Positions 14,660 through 27,261 of a stretch of DNA of 64,000 nt are shown in pieces. The position numbers and the translations under genes are program-made. The DNA is taken from NCBI RefSeq assembly GCF_964204865.1, contig NC_135251.1:20398001-20462000 (forward strand), in the 5' to 3' direction. Within the stretch, counting starts at the first letter, position 1. Each line of letters starts with the position of its first letter. The notes beneath the pieces are model-generated. The model searched no databases and was not told where the DNA came from. It was given only the letters and a program-made list of their open reading frames with translations. This DNA is from Styela clava (Eukaryota; Chordata; Ascidiacea; Stolidobranchia; Styelidae).

Positions 14660-17600
14660 TTAATCAAATGCAGAATCTCTTATCGCTTTTAAAGACAAGC
14701 ATTCATCAATATGAGAGTTAATTGTACTGATTGGAACTTCATTGCAACAAATAGGACAAGGAGCTGTATCGATTACAGGCTCAGAGCTAAATACCAAATT
14801 AGGATTAATATTTTCAGTACCACATGGATTGTCATCTATTTTCAACTTTTTATTGGCAGGTTTTTTCAGCATGTTTCCTACCATAGTTTCACTGTCATCA
14901 CTCTCACTCAAAGATGGGAGCCGTTTTGAGAGACTTCCACTTTTTATCCTTGTAACAGCATTGTTTTTTAAAGTTGACGTTTCTGCAACATCTCCATGTG
15001 AATCATCATTGCTACCGGAAACCTGACTGAACGAAAATTCTATTTCAGGTAAGTCATCATCATCATCGTCAGAAATGATAGCGATTTTTGAACGTAATAA
15101 AGCAGATGTCAATCCATCCTGTCTCTTACTTCTATTCAGAACATCTGTAAGAGAACATTCTTCATCGCTGTCACTGTCGAATGAAGGAAGATGAACCTTA
15201 TTTTTGTTTTTATGACTCGTTTTCAGAATGTCATTATTTCCTACATCCGTAGACTCTTTTTTAGCAAATAGGATATTTTTTTTATCGTCTTCAATTCCAA
15301 TGGTGTTTGCACGTTTCACAGGGTGAATTTTTACATTAATATTCTCTTTATCAGACTGTGAATTCTCACGTTCTTCTTGGCTATCATGAAAATAGATAGC
15401 CCGTTTGCTGTAACTTGTCAGTGCCGGAGTGCAAACAAAAGCTGGAGCACCCGCATTAACAGACTTTTTTCCTTTTCGCTTCATTCTCTCTAGCAATTCG
15501 GGTATTGTTATTTCATCCTTTGCTTTCTTTTTTGGAACCACACGATTGTTAACAATGTTTTTTCGTTTCCCTGAAAGTAAGTTTCCCCATCTATCTTCCA
15601 AACTGGGTTGCTTTTTATCCGTTGTTGGACTCTCCAGCAAATTAATATTAGAATTTAATTTGGTATTATTATTATCCTTATTGTCAAATTTAGAAAGTAA
15701 TCTACTGTGTGCTGGTATCCCACGACCACTATTATCTTTTTGATAAATTTGGCCTCCCAAGCGATTGCCAGTTTTAGAAGATTCACCAGTATCGTTAGAT
15801 CTTGACTGCACTACAGGATTTGTTTGTTCAACAGAGTCTCGTAGTTCTTTACCTTTCTTAGTTTGTTGTGACAAAAACGATGTGATTTCCATAACTCCTA
15901 AAAAGACATCCGAGTGTTTATAAAGTAAATTAAATGAACAGTCTGAACAGAAGTAAATGAAAAGACCAAGCAATAAGAGTGTGGTTGGTACATGATCGTA
16001 AGACGGTACATGAAGTTGAACCGGCACATTATTTCCATTCCCCCAAAAAACTAGTAACACAAAGAGCATGCAAACCTTGCCTTACCAAAAGCATTTTTTT
16101 CTCTGGGATAAATACAATGACTTGATCTGATAATCAATGAATATCAATTATATTCTATGCACTTCTTTGCAAATTATCACAACTTTCATAGGAAATACTC
16201 TACTAGAACAAAAATTTCTTACAGTGCAAAGTGCCATTACTATACCGAAAAATGTCATCATTTTTTTCAGTAATTGGAAATAGCTTTAGTTAGAAGTTGT
16301 TATATTTATTACACAACCTTTTCATCGCAGTTGAAATATTTCAAGAAGTTCTATCTTTTCAATCAATCCTGAATTTTGAAATTCAATTCACCTTTTTCTT
16401 TGGGTTTCTCCTTTTTTTCTTTCTTCTTCCCAAAATTTTCAGGTTCTTTCACCTTGATATATGTTCCTCCACACGTCATTTGATGTCTTGGCCACCAAGT
16501 ATCTCTTTCAGAAAAATAGGTATCAAAGCATATCTTGTAGAGATTCAATATATTAAAAAATGAATTGCTGATTTCATTTTGGTTATTCATTAGCATATGA
16601 ATAGCTGTGCAGAAAAAGTATAACACAGAAATCACATAACCCTAACATGGGGTATTCTACATTGAATCATTATCTGTAATTGCTTTAATCCAAAATGAAC
16701 CAGTTGATACGATTTATTATTTGTTTATTATCTGAATTTTTTTTTATTATTTTATTACATAATGTTTATTCACGCCACATACCCCGAACGAGAGACCCTA
16801 TAAAAATGGCCACTGATATGTAACTTCAAACATATAAAAGGGGCTACTATCATTACAGTCTTACACTTTGACCGTTAGGTCATTGTGAATAAGTATGGTT
16901 TTTAGTGGGTTCAGTCGGCAGTGGCAATTTTAGAGATGATAAGCAAGCAGTTCTTGAAATGAATATGATCCAGCAAACTAACCTTGGTGATGGGGCTCTA
17001 TTCATTGAACGTTTGACAAAACCAAAATAGGGTGGTTTCGTACGGCACGATCCTTGGCATCTCCACCAATGCTGACGCAATTGATCAACTTCATCGTGAA
17101 AATTATGATAAATCTGTGAAAAAAAAGAGAAACTTTGAAATAGACATAGCAGCAATGAAGTTCAAAATGAATTATAGTAATTGCTAAATTTTTTACTTTT
17201 GTTTGTAATATATAATTATGTAATTGAAGAAACTACTGAAATTAAAATGTTCACATGATTGTTAAAATTGGATATAAATTTGGTGTGTTTTTTGACAAAT
17301 AGCACTTACAATTTTAATTAAATTTGGTAGGCAATTGAAACAATTGTAAAAGGTGGTATTGAAAATAAAAAATACCAAAACCCTGGAGTATCATCCCAAG
17401 CTTATTTACAAGTCTATTAACATAGTTGATGAGATACATGAAATGAAAATTATATGTACTTTTCAAGATCATAAACCATACAAAATCCGGCAAACAAAAA
17501 ATTCAGGTTCTTTCCAATTATACTCACTGTTATATTTGTACCAGTTTCTTTGTTAATTCTGTACATATGTTTACAAAATTCCGGCCCATGTCCATCGTGA

Positions 17601-18807
17601 TCTTTGTTATTATCAGTGACAAACAGCAATGCATGTATCATTTCATGCTAAAATAAATGAAGTGTTTCAGTCCTACCATGTGAAAAACTAAACAAGCATC
17701 TACTCATGTTATGTGGCCACTATGATTGAAAACATGAAAAATTTATGCCAAGCTAGTTGCGTCTACTTCCGAATAAGTCTTGGCACGTTGGCAGGTACTT
17801 TAATTCATGTAAACAAATCCGCATCAACATCAGGCACCTTAAACTGAATAACAAAATAATTTTTTCTCTCATATGGTAACATATATGTAATACTTGATTC
17901 AAATGAATACAGAATGAAATTTATATCTAAGGGGAGAAAAATGCAGCCAATTAATTATATGATACACCACGGCCTCTCGCCTGATTATGTGAACCACCCT
18001 ACGACGAAGTCCTGCAATCCTTTTACACATAATTTTAACATTTCCAACGTTCTAAGAAAATGGATAAGAACGGGTCTCACCAATAAAGTTTCAACAAGAT
18101 CTTTTCTTGGTCTGAGTTGAAGTAACGGTTTACTCAACCTGATAGAACATAGACCTCCTCTACCTTCGTAACAACACAGCCCAGCACATCTAAAATTTCA
18201 ACACATTAACTTAAAAACAGTTTCAAACAAATTGTTTATTTGGGCATGATCCCTTTTCAGTTTATAGCTTGGGAGTATGAGATATTGATGAATCCTTGGA
18301 ATTAATCCAACAGATATATTTTGCCAAATCCCCGGAAAAATATTAATATAGTATACAAATTACGTTCTTGCTTTAGTTAATAATTTTTGTATTTGTCTAA
18401 CAATAGTCATGGAGAATTGTGTTTTCCATTGCTAATTAAAACTACTAACAGGTTGATAAAAGAACATTTGAGAAAACTTACAATGTCATTCTCGGACTCC
18501 ATCGAACTTCAACCATGCTTAATTTACTCCAGAAATACATGGCATTAAATTCTTGAAACATCACACGGACATCAGGGCTTGGATCAAGAAGTTCCCATGA
18601 AGGATCAACAATTGATTTTGGCTTTTCCTTGCCATCATGAAACTTTTTCGATTGAAGAACATTGTTGTTTATCATTTGTGTATCATACTGATCATATTCA
18701 TCACCAGGATTGGCATATTCTTTATCATATTCTTCCTGTAGCGCTAATGCTAGAGCTCTATCGGCCTCTTCCATAGCTGGTGAAACACTTTCAGACTTCA
18801 GAGTCAA
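14660..18807 (-). CDS. SPRTN: SprT-like metalloprotease Spartan, six exons, complete
   Basis: DNA-dependent zinc protease that cleaves DNA-protein crosslinks at replication forks. Exons (minus): 18807-18482, 18189-18081, 17647-17528, 17113-16983, 16504-16392, 15897-14660. Donors are GTAAGT, GTGAGA, GTGAGT, GTTAGT and GTGAAT, and all phases join to give 678 aa (human about 489 aa). The SprT domain covers roughly residues 75-270. The zinc site is HEMIH at 146-150, with a further His in a DGHGPEF context at 165. Family motifs CYEGRGG, FCKHM, HWWRC and CGGTYIKVKEPEN are all present. A long Lys/Ser/Asp-rich tail follows, ending in a UBZ4 ubiquitin-binding finger (C647, C650, H662, C666). A hydrophobic-acidic SUMO-interaction-like motif lies near 538-548. 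No clear SHP (p97) or PIP (PCNA) box was recognised. The start is the Met at 18807; a second in-frame Met lies 11 residues later. Confidence 0.96.
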
Positions 18808-18862
18808 TTAAATTATTCTAACTATCAGGTATGGAAAAATAAATGAAAGTTAACGTACGTTA

Positions 18863-19882
18863 CCCTATTATCGCCACTTTTTATTACAATCCATCCGAAG
18901 TCTATCTACTTCTGGTAGGCCTAATAACTTCTCTATATTAACTCAGAACATTAGCTACCGATCGGAGGAAAAAATGCCAACAGCAGCGAGTCGCGAAATG
19001 AATTTGCTATAGCGACACCTCACGAATATAGTGGAAATGTGGGTATGGCGATAATAGGAACTACGATTATCCTATTATTGCCACTTATGTCAAACTTTTT
19101 TTTCAATAGCTTTTCTCTTTAAATACATATTCATTTGCTCTGAAATTTTTAATGATTAAAGAGTGTTGCTGCTGCTAGAAGGTTATTACTTTTATTTATT
19201 TCAAACATTTATGTGGGCCCTACGAGATTAGTTTTTCACTTCAAAGTTATATATGATGATGTCATCAAAATTAAAAATTGCGCATCGTAGCATGGTGGTT
19301 CTGCGATCACATTTAGGCGATCTGGCGGTCAGCGAAATCGGGAGTTTTTTTTATTAAATGAGACTACCGTTACTGTTAAAGATTTGATAACACTTCTTTT
19401 TAGTGTTTGTCCTCACATTATTGAGCATTGCTGTTTTGTTTTTTCACGATTTTTCCGGTTCTCCCTTTTGGCGAGCCAAAATTTTTTATCCTATTTTCGC
19501 CATCCTGCGGATACAATAATTAACAACAGCACGATATTTACAAACACTTCCCATTTCAAACTTGATTCAACGTCGATCTAACACTGACTGACAAAAACTA
19601 AAATAAATAAACACTGTCGCGCCATTTTGGGCTGCTAATTAGTAATTACCGCCCTCCCAAAAAGTTGGCCGAGCGTGATATCAGCTGATTTTTACATTTT
19701 ACAAAAATGTATGTTTTTATTGAGATGTCTTTACGCCACCGGGTGACAGAATATGTTTAATATTTATCACTTATGACGTCGCAATCCGAAAACAACTCAT
19801 ATTCAGCGCTATCTGAAAGTGTGACTGCAGCAGGGCGATTCTAAAGGCATGTGGCGAAAATTGGCAAGTGGCGATAATAGGG
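18863..19882. mobile_element. TIR DNA transposon (non-autonomous) in the SPRTN promoter
   Basis: The ends are perfect inverted repeats, CCCTATTATCGCCACTT at the left and its complement at the right. Both sides are flanked by the same 12-bp palindrome TAACGTACGTTA (18851-18862 and 19883-19894). The body is 1020 bp and has no transposase-like frame. A degenerate internal copy of the end motif (CCTATTATTGCCACTT) occurs near 19069. The left end is only 56 bp upstream of the SPRTN start codon. The superfamily is not assigned. Confidence 0.75.
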
Positions 19883-19969
19883 TAACGTACGTTACATAAT
19901 CTAGTTTTCTTTTTATTCACTACATGTACTAAGTAATTCAGCATTATTTCTGGAGTATGTATGAATTCA

Positions 19970-20200
19970 TTTAATACAGTAATACTTTTACAATTTTACC
20001 TCTAGGTAACAGACATACATACAGACATACCAGTATACAGACCACTTCTTTGGCAACACCTTTCAATTTAAATTCTGTACATTTTAAAACTCACTCAGGG
20101 CTGCAGGGTTTTGTTTGCTAGACTGATTCTGTAATCAGTTTATTCATTTGTTCTCGTCAATTATTTTGTTGTTGAAATATTTTTGAAGTTACAAAACAAG
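19970..20200 (+). repeat. LINE 3'-UTR fragment, copy A
   Basis: The stretch with ATACAGTAATACTTTT, then a CCACTTCTTTGGCAA-type segment, then GGTTTTGTTTGCT aligns with the 3' parts of the copies ending near 23690 and 44640. Only the 3' UTR portion is present, so this is a truncated dispersed copy. Confidence 0.55.
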
Positions 20201-21001
20201 TTCAGGAAATCGGAAGCATGCTAGGTATTAGGTAACATATATTGCTGTACAAGTATAGACAGATAGAAGAAGTCCAATTACAATAATATATAAACAATCA
20301 TATCTCAATCAGGTAAGGTCTAGGAATGGTGATATGGACCCGTTTGAATGACCCCCTTTGTACAGTTGTAGATGACACAGTTACCGGTACATATTGATAT
20401 TGGGCTCCCATTTGACATGTTTGATTTTGCAGGCAGCTACACAGTACGGTACATGCGCTGCCATTAAAGTGCAATGTTCATGTAAAAAGCTTGTTCTTTT
20501 ATGTTTTATGTTATATAGCCTATTTATGTTTTAAATGTCTCTGACATAAGTGAAAAATGATAACCCTGATGCTATTGCTGTTAAAAGAAAAAATCTCAGC
20601 ACAATGGTTAACTCAAGTTGTGGAAATAAACTTGGTACTACAGGTAGAATGGCCAAATCTTTCCTAGCTTTGTTACTTACCGACTTAGTCCTCTACACGC
20701 AATCACAAGGTACAAATACCGGTATCTCATTTTTTTTTTTGTTTACGAATATCTCAAACCCTCATTAACTTTCAGCAAACAGTCGCATAAAAAAACCGCT
20801 GGCATTTCTGCATTTACATAACTTTTCGTCAAGGGGAATCCCCGCAACAGAACAGCATGTTTGCGATAGAGAGACAACGAAATTTTATTTTTTTTCATTT
20901 ATTAGCCCGGAAAGACAACATGCGGCACAATCGTAAATATATACTACTACGTACAATACACGTACATATATAAAAATAAAAAATAAAAAAAACGTTTCCA
21001 C

Positions 21002-21137
21002 AGGCCGTGAGGCAGTTGGCCGTGAGACGAGGAAATGAGTTTCGTAGCGCACATAAGGGAACTACCTGGAAATAATTCTAAAATGTTCGTCAGAAATTCA
21101 GTAACAAATAATACCTTGTTTCCGTTTCCAAAAGTTG
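21002..21137 (+). repeat. left arm of a long inverted repeat
   Basis: About 120 bp beginning GGCCGTGAGACGAGG and containing GTAGCGCACATA and CAGTAACAAATAAT recurs inverted at 24125-24246. A third short copy of GGCCGTGAGACGAGG lies at about 21508. A truncated LINE lies between the arms. Confidence 0.6.
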
Positions 21138-21699
21138 CACATTTTACGAAAAAGACGCTTTTACTACCAAAAATATGTGCTACGATCGATCCTATATTCT
21201 TTACTTTTCCGGCAACATTGACCAATGAACGCAGACTTCTGTATGACGTAACAATTAAATTTGATCAGCTGTGAGCAGGCGGATGAATTTCAGTTATTAC
21301 TGCTCGATCTTGCGTTCCTCTTCATCGCCCTTCTTATTTAATATTATTATTAGTTAAGTTATGCTAAGGCGTTGTTAAAAGGTGTAACAAATTTTTGATT
21401 CAGGCTGTTGAAGGACGCTAGATGTTTCCAGTCACTTCTTTCCTGTTTTCTTACTGGCTTTTTCTGCTACCTTGGTTTGTTTCATATTCCTCTACCATGG
21501 ATATAGGCCGTGAGACGAGGCCTTGAAAAACGCCGAAAAAAATGAGTTGAAAATGAAAAACATTGCCGTTTTCTTTTGTAGTACAGTATCTAAAATTAGA
21601 AAGAAAATCAGATTTGGAACAGCTTGAGTGTAAAAATACCACTAAATACTGACTAATACTTCTTATATATACATTAAGAATTTTAACTGATGTACTCAA

Positions 21700-23690
21700 T
21701 GAGCGTATATATTCTCATTGGATGTACTTCAGTCCTGCAGTGTTTGCATATTAAGAATAGTTTTTGGTAAAAGAAAACGTGAAAGTGTAGACTCTTACTT
21801 CAAATCACTAAATATACTTAAGGTTGAAGATATGATGAAATTTGAAATACTATCTCTAGCTCACGACTTCCATAATAATGCGCTGCCCAATTGCTTTAAT
21901 GACATACTTGTCAAAAATACCTCCAACCGAAGAAGTAGTTCTGATTTATTCGTACCTTTCATGAGTAAATCCGTGAGTCAGCATTCCTTGTCTTTTACTG
22001 GACCCAAACTTTGGAATTCTCTTCCCTTAAATTTGAAGACGTTAAAGTCCAAAAAATCTTTTCAAAAACAAGTCAAGTCTCATTTAGTTTCCAAATATTA
22101 AAAATTACTACTGGTGGTATTCGATGACAAAAACTTGGGACACTCCACACTTGCACATTAATGTTTTAATGAAAATGTTGAACAGCTATAATAATATTGT
22201 GCCACGACTATAATAATATCTTGCCACGACTTGGCCAGAACTAGTCCAGCACCAAAGAAATGGTATTGTGACATGCATGAGTATATATATATTTTTTTAA
22301 ATATATAGGTAGCTAACGTACTCGGATGATATTTTCTTTAAATAACTGCACACATTCTATCACTTCACGCTCGTGTTTTTATCTTTTTCTAGCTGTGATG
22401 TCCCTATCATACACGCTTGGTCTTATGTTTGAGTGGTGGTATAAGGGTTGTAGATAGTACAATATTGTTCCTGCAAGGTTACTAATTATTGCAACTAGGC
22501 GAGCAGTAGAGCTATGTTGGATTCTCCCCTTCAGATTTTAATTTGCTGTGGGTCATTGTAATTGGATGTGGTTTTTATATCATTTATGTATGCATGCGTT
22601 TTATGTTAAGGCATGGTGTTTGAGTTGACTTGTTGGCCAAGGTATAGATAGTAAAATTTTGTGTGTTTTTTGCATGGTGTGATAAATTTTTCTCTGTCCC
22701 AAGCAGAATGTCATCATAGATCATCTATCCATCGCTATATAATGACAATACATCCCATTTAATTAAACAATTATTTTTTGCCTGTAATAAATAGTTCAGA
22801 GCGTTCCCCTTCACCCAATCATTGAAACATCTACTCGCAGTTTTATTTTTTGTTTTTCAGGTTACTTCAAAGTGATTAAATGAAGTAAAACACATAAGGA
22901 AAAAAACAAAAAAAGACTCCCGATATCCTGTGAAATAACAACCTCATTCCCATATCCTTGTCTGAAATCAATACCCAAGAATGAAAAACCTCACTTAGAC
23001 CCTTTGTAACCAATTTATTTCCACATCCTACTTTACTTAATTATAGTAATTTTACTGTTACCGGTAACCTAATTACTTATTACAATCTGGACTATAATTT
23101 GGCAATAATAGGCTCTAATTTGGGGAATGAAATGGTCTCGCCCACCTCTTCATGCACCCAATTCTGGCAACTTTGGTTGGGCAACTTGGCATTTGACTCC
23201 AACTATAATCAGCTTGGCAATATGTTTTCAATAGAATCTTCTTTTTATATACCTAATTAACGATTAGAAGATCGATCAATTTGGCAATGGCAACCATTAC
23301 AAAAATATCAATATGGTGTGGCAGATAATTTTCTTTTCTAGTATTTATTTATTTTTTTGTTTACTGTATAGTATACCCTAAATTTATCGCGTTTCATTCT
23401 TACTTAAATAACTTCTCAGTGGTTGTGTGTGTGTGTGGCTGGTGGGTGCATGTGAGCGTGTGTGAAATAACTTGATAATTTTAGGTGAGTAAACACGTAC
23501 CACTTCCTCTTGGCAAAACCTTTCATCTTATATTTTGTACGTTATAAACCTTATCTAAGGTTTTGTTTGCTCCCCTGATTTCATAATCAGATTTTATTTA
23601 TTTGTTTTTATCTGTCAAATGTATTGTTATGCTGATTATGGAGTCGAAATAAACTTATACTTATACTTATACTTATATCTACTCTGGATT
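21700..23690 (+). mobile_element. 5'-truncated non-LTR retrotransposon, copy B
   Basis: It begins with the C-terminal end of a LINE ORF2 (21718-22101), continues through a roughly 1.5-kb 3' UTR and ends in a short simple tail of repeated ACTTAT after GGAGTCGAAATAAACTTAT. Large parts of the 3' UTR (about 23160-23345 and 23500-23690) are shared with 44085-44640. Reverse transcriptase and endonuclease domains are missing, so it is dead on arrival. Confidence 0.7.
21718..22101 (+). pseudogene. C-terminal remnant of LINE reverse transcriptase ORF2
   Basis: A 127-residue open stretch carries the pattern found after the reverse transcriptase domain of many CR1/RTE/L1-like elements: YFKSLNILK, then a Phe-His-Asn motif (FHNNALPNCFND), then GPKLWNSLP and a final basic SFQKQVKSHLVSKY. 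This tail is typical of ORF2 C termini. There is no upstream polymerase domain and no functional start, so the ATG is incidental. Family-level assignment is inference from the motif order. Confidence 0.7.
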
Positions 23691-24124
23691 TCGATATATC
23701 ACAGTCTGAAATGCCTATAGACTATATTTTAAAACACCAACTGTCCGTCTACAACTTGATTTCTCACCTCTCAGACAGATACAGATATTTATTTTTTGTC
23801 TTGCAAAAACATCGTACATTTAAACAAATGGTAAAAATTAAATAAATTCATTGAAAGAAAAAGGTACAATATTTGAACTGCAATAGACGAGGGATCGCGA
23901 AAAGACAATCAAAGGTCCTCATGTCAGCGACACCATTATAGAGGCAGATTAAGTCAAACAATACAGAAGTAAACCAGCAAAAATAAGTAAAACAATTTGG
24001 GAACTAAAATGTACGTGAGAACGGAAGATTCAATAAATAGGGTATTGACGAACTACTAAATCAACTCAACTTCATGCTCCAGTGAGCACGCGCCCACAAC
24101 AAGGAAATTGCTGCCGTACGTGAC

Positions 24125-24246
24125 AACTTTTGGAAATGCCATTATTTGTTACTAAATTTCTGAGGAACATTTTAAAATAATTTTCAGGTAGTTCCCCTAT
24201 GTGCGCTACGAAACGAAATATAAACGACCTCGTCTCGCGGCCTAGC
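24125..24246 (-). repeat. right arm of a long inverted repeat
   Basis: Inverted copy of 21002-21137, ending CCTCGTCTCGCGGCC. The two arms lie about 3 kb apart and enclose the LINE remnant. They may be terminal repeats of a DNA element into which the LINE inserted. Confidence 0.6.
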
Positions 24247-24443
24247 AGTAACTGACTGGGTAACGATACCACCATTTGGTGTCATTAAAGTCTTCGTATT
24301 TTCATACGAAGCCAAATATTCTGGCGGCATAGTGACATATGCGGCCCATATTAAGGTACTTACTTTGATTTTTACAGCAAGCACATGAAATTAAGTATCA
24401 ATGACAATTTCAACAAGGTGAATTTGACAGCCCGTGTACCAAA

Positions 24444-25422
24444 TAGGGAAAAATGGGGAAGGTTGGGACACTTTTTTTCTTTTGCATATTTTGAGCCGTT
24501 AATTCTGCATATTCTCTTGAGTTTGCGGGACTAATGCATAGAGGGGTAAATGTAGTTTTTATTCAGCAACAAAGAAATTCCTTTGCGACACACATCTTAC
24601 TACCAAAATGCTTTGAAAAACGTCTGTCAAGTGTCCCACTGTACCCCACTTGTGGGGCACAATCGGACAGACCCTAGGGCACAATGGGTCAGTCTGTCAA
24701 AATTCAACGAAGTATGCCCTTAAAAATAAGCAATTAATCAGCATAATCGTCTAAAGTACGGGGAGACTTCGAATTTGAAGATTTAATATTTTTAAAATCA
24801 ATGTTCAACTGAAATAGTTCAGATATTTTGACAAAACATTTTGCAAAAAAATTTGATTATTTCCTTCCTCGAATCTAAATCTGGAAATATTATTGATTCT
24901 CGAATATATTCCATATTGGGCCATGGGTCGAAAGAAACCATTATATTACACAAAATATAACGCATCTCTAAGTCTCTAAGCACTTATTGTATCAAACACT
25001 GTCGAATTGTGCCCTGTAGAGCATGTTCCACTGAACCCCGGTCCATTGTTCCCCATAGGAAACAAATATTTTCAGACCATCCCACGGCAAATTTCGGAAG
25101 GCACAGCCACTCGCTAACGTTAGGAATATTTTACAGTGGACTGACGCTAAAGAATATCAGACGATGGTTTGTCTCGTTGGAAAGGCTAAACTAAAAAAAA
25201 GAAAAAACTGGAAAGGTGAAATTTTTTTTTCAACTTCCCAAAACCAATTTCACCCCATATCTTGCGCCGCTCTACCCGTCCGTTGTCCGTTCGCGGGGAC
25301 GTTGTAACTCACCTAAGGGCGGATTGGAACATCGAGCCGCGAACAGGATTGCGGATATAGTATCAGTGTGATAGCTGATTTTCTACTGTGCCCCATGTCC
25401 CAACGTACCCCACCTTCCCCTA
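24444..25422. mobile_element. non-autonomous DNA transposon with imperfect TIRs
   Basis: The left end reads TAGGG...GGGGAAGGTTGGGACA. The right end, on the opposite strand, reads TAGGGGAAGGTGGGG...GTTGGGACA. The 979-bp interior carries several variants of a GGGGCACA-type motif and no long frame. Target-site duplication is unclear. Confidence 0.55.
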
Positions 25423-25495
25423 AATGTCTCATTCAGTATATTTAACGCCACATGGACAATGAATGGTCAAATCATACAAAAAAGGTCACTGGGTT

Positions 25496-25881
25496 TACCG
25501 TGTTTCCTCGAAAATAAGACTTACCCTGAGAATAGGAACTAGCCTCAATTTTGAAAAATGATTTGAATATAAGCGCTCCCCGGACCTAGTCAAAAACGCG
25601 AATTTTTTTTTGACCTGTTAAATAGCAAGAAATCTCTCCTACACGTTTTAAATGATTAATGATCTATGTTTTGCAGTTATTTTGAATAAAAACGTGTTAT
25701 TAAGTAAATAGATATCGGTTTTCATATTTTGTATATTTTAAAATCTCGTCATTAATTTTCTACTTTGTAATTTTGTTTTTGATAAATGAAAATATAAGAC
25801 ATCCCCCCAAAATAAGCCCTAGTGTTATTTTGCGGGTGAAACTGAAATAGGTCCCAGTCTTATTTTCAGGGAAACACGGTA
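25496..25881. mobile_element. TA-flanked MITE (CCGTGTTTCC family)
   Basis: Inverted ends CCGTGTTTCCTCGAAAATAA and the complementary TTATTTTCAGGGAAACACGG are flanked by TA on both sides, as expected for a Tc1/mariner-type target. The interior has no coding capacity. A degraded second copy lies at 42259-42657. Confidence 0.7.
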
Positions 25882-26807
25882 TTAAAGTTGAAAAATCATT
25901 AAGCATAATAACAACTCGAACTTAAAAGTTAAACCCGAGATCTTTAACCTGGGACTCAAATATATACTGAAGTCCTTTGCTCCAGTTATTTGTTTGTCGA
26001 ATTTATGCTTGCTTATCTTTTCATAATTGAATAAAAGTGTTGAATGCTCCTATATAGTCATCCAACAAACTGTGAACCCTGTGCATAACAGTGAATATGG
26101 GGGGAGTGGACTCGGATGACCGTGTGGTCGATCGCTCCCTCGAAAACTCGCTTACATTGAAAGCTCATTCGCTTTCTTGTGTCGATAGAATTCACCTTCG
26201 CTGGTTTTAGTAATGGAATTGTATATGATTGTCCAAAATGGCCGTAAAAGTCGATGAATTGCCTGAATTAGGGTTTTGAATTTATTTCATCAAAACAAAT
26301 ATCGATATCGCGACTAAAATAATGATGAGTCGAAATTCTGGGATCAGAAACGAAGTATTAGGACGCAGCTCTAGTCTAGATGCATATCCCAGTACTACAA
26401 TATCACCACCAGATAGTAAACAAAAAAAAAAACACACAGTAAAACTATCACGAAATCATATCACAATGTGAATACAATTTTGCAGATAAAATACCCGAGT
26501 GGCGGTCATTGTGAAAACCAAACGTTCAGGTTCGTACAAAAGACAATTGTAGCGAATTCACGAATAGTATACTCGCCGAGCCCGTAAAAATATCAAGAGA
26601 CTCTGTGCCGTGCAAAGACGCACAATAGTTTCGATATTGTAATAAGGCAAGTAAAGAACTTTAGGTATACTGTCTTACACTAGTTTTGTTTGCTGTCAAC
26701 GGCAGGTATGGAAGGACGACTGAGAGGTATGGTTGCTATTTCGGGACCAGATTGGAAAACCCGTGGTTGGGATTTTCACCTTCTAATTCCGGGATTAATA
26801 AAATGAA

Positions 26808-26826
26808 ACACACACACACACACACA
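26808..26826. repeat. (CA)n microsatellite
   Basis: Simple run of alternating A and C. Confidence 0.9.
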
Positions 26827-27261
26827 AAATATTATGAGCAGTCATGTTTATTTTTTTAAAACCGACGCAAAAACAGTGAGCAAGAAACCCAAGAGCCGAA
26901 AATGCACGCCCAGCCTCAACTGACGTATAGGTTTGATTGTTTTTAGTGCGTCATGCAACTTTCCCATTTTTAGCCTCTCCCTGCTTGTCTCATATAGCAG
27001 CATTTCTTTCTCAACCACCCTTCGATATTCATGAGCACGCCCTTGTTCATCTTCGCGACCGCCCCTTCCCCCCTCCCCGACTTTCGATTTTTTTCAAAAT
27101 AGTGCAACCATTATGCAACTTGCTGCAATATATCTGCTCAAGAATAGGTCCACCGAAAGGAAAAATCCGTTTAAAATGCGAATATTATACTTCCAAGTAG
27201 TCCTAAATACTTCATAATTGGGCTGACTGCACCTCGCATGGGTCAAATACGTGGTTATGAC

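Noticed and set aside
15898..16069. Upstream 57 codons of the frame ending at 14660, starting at an ATG at 16069 with a hydrophobic stretch
   Set aside because: This is intron read-through. A TAG acceptor at 15899-15898 and the phase of the preceding SPRTN exon place the real exon start at 15897.
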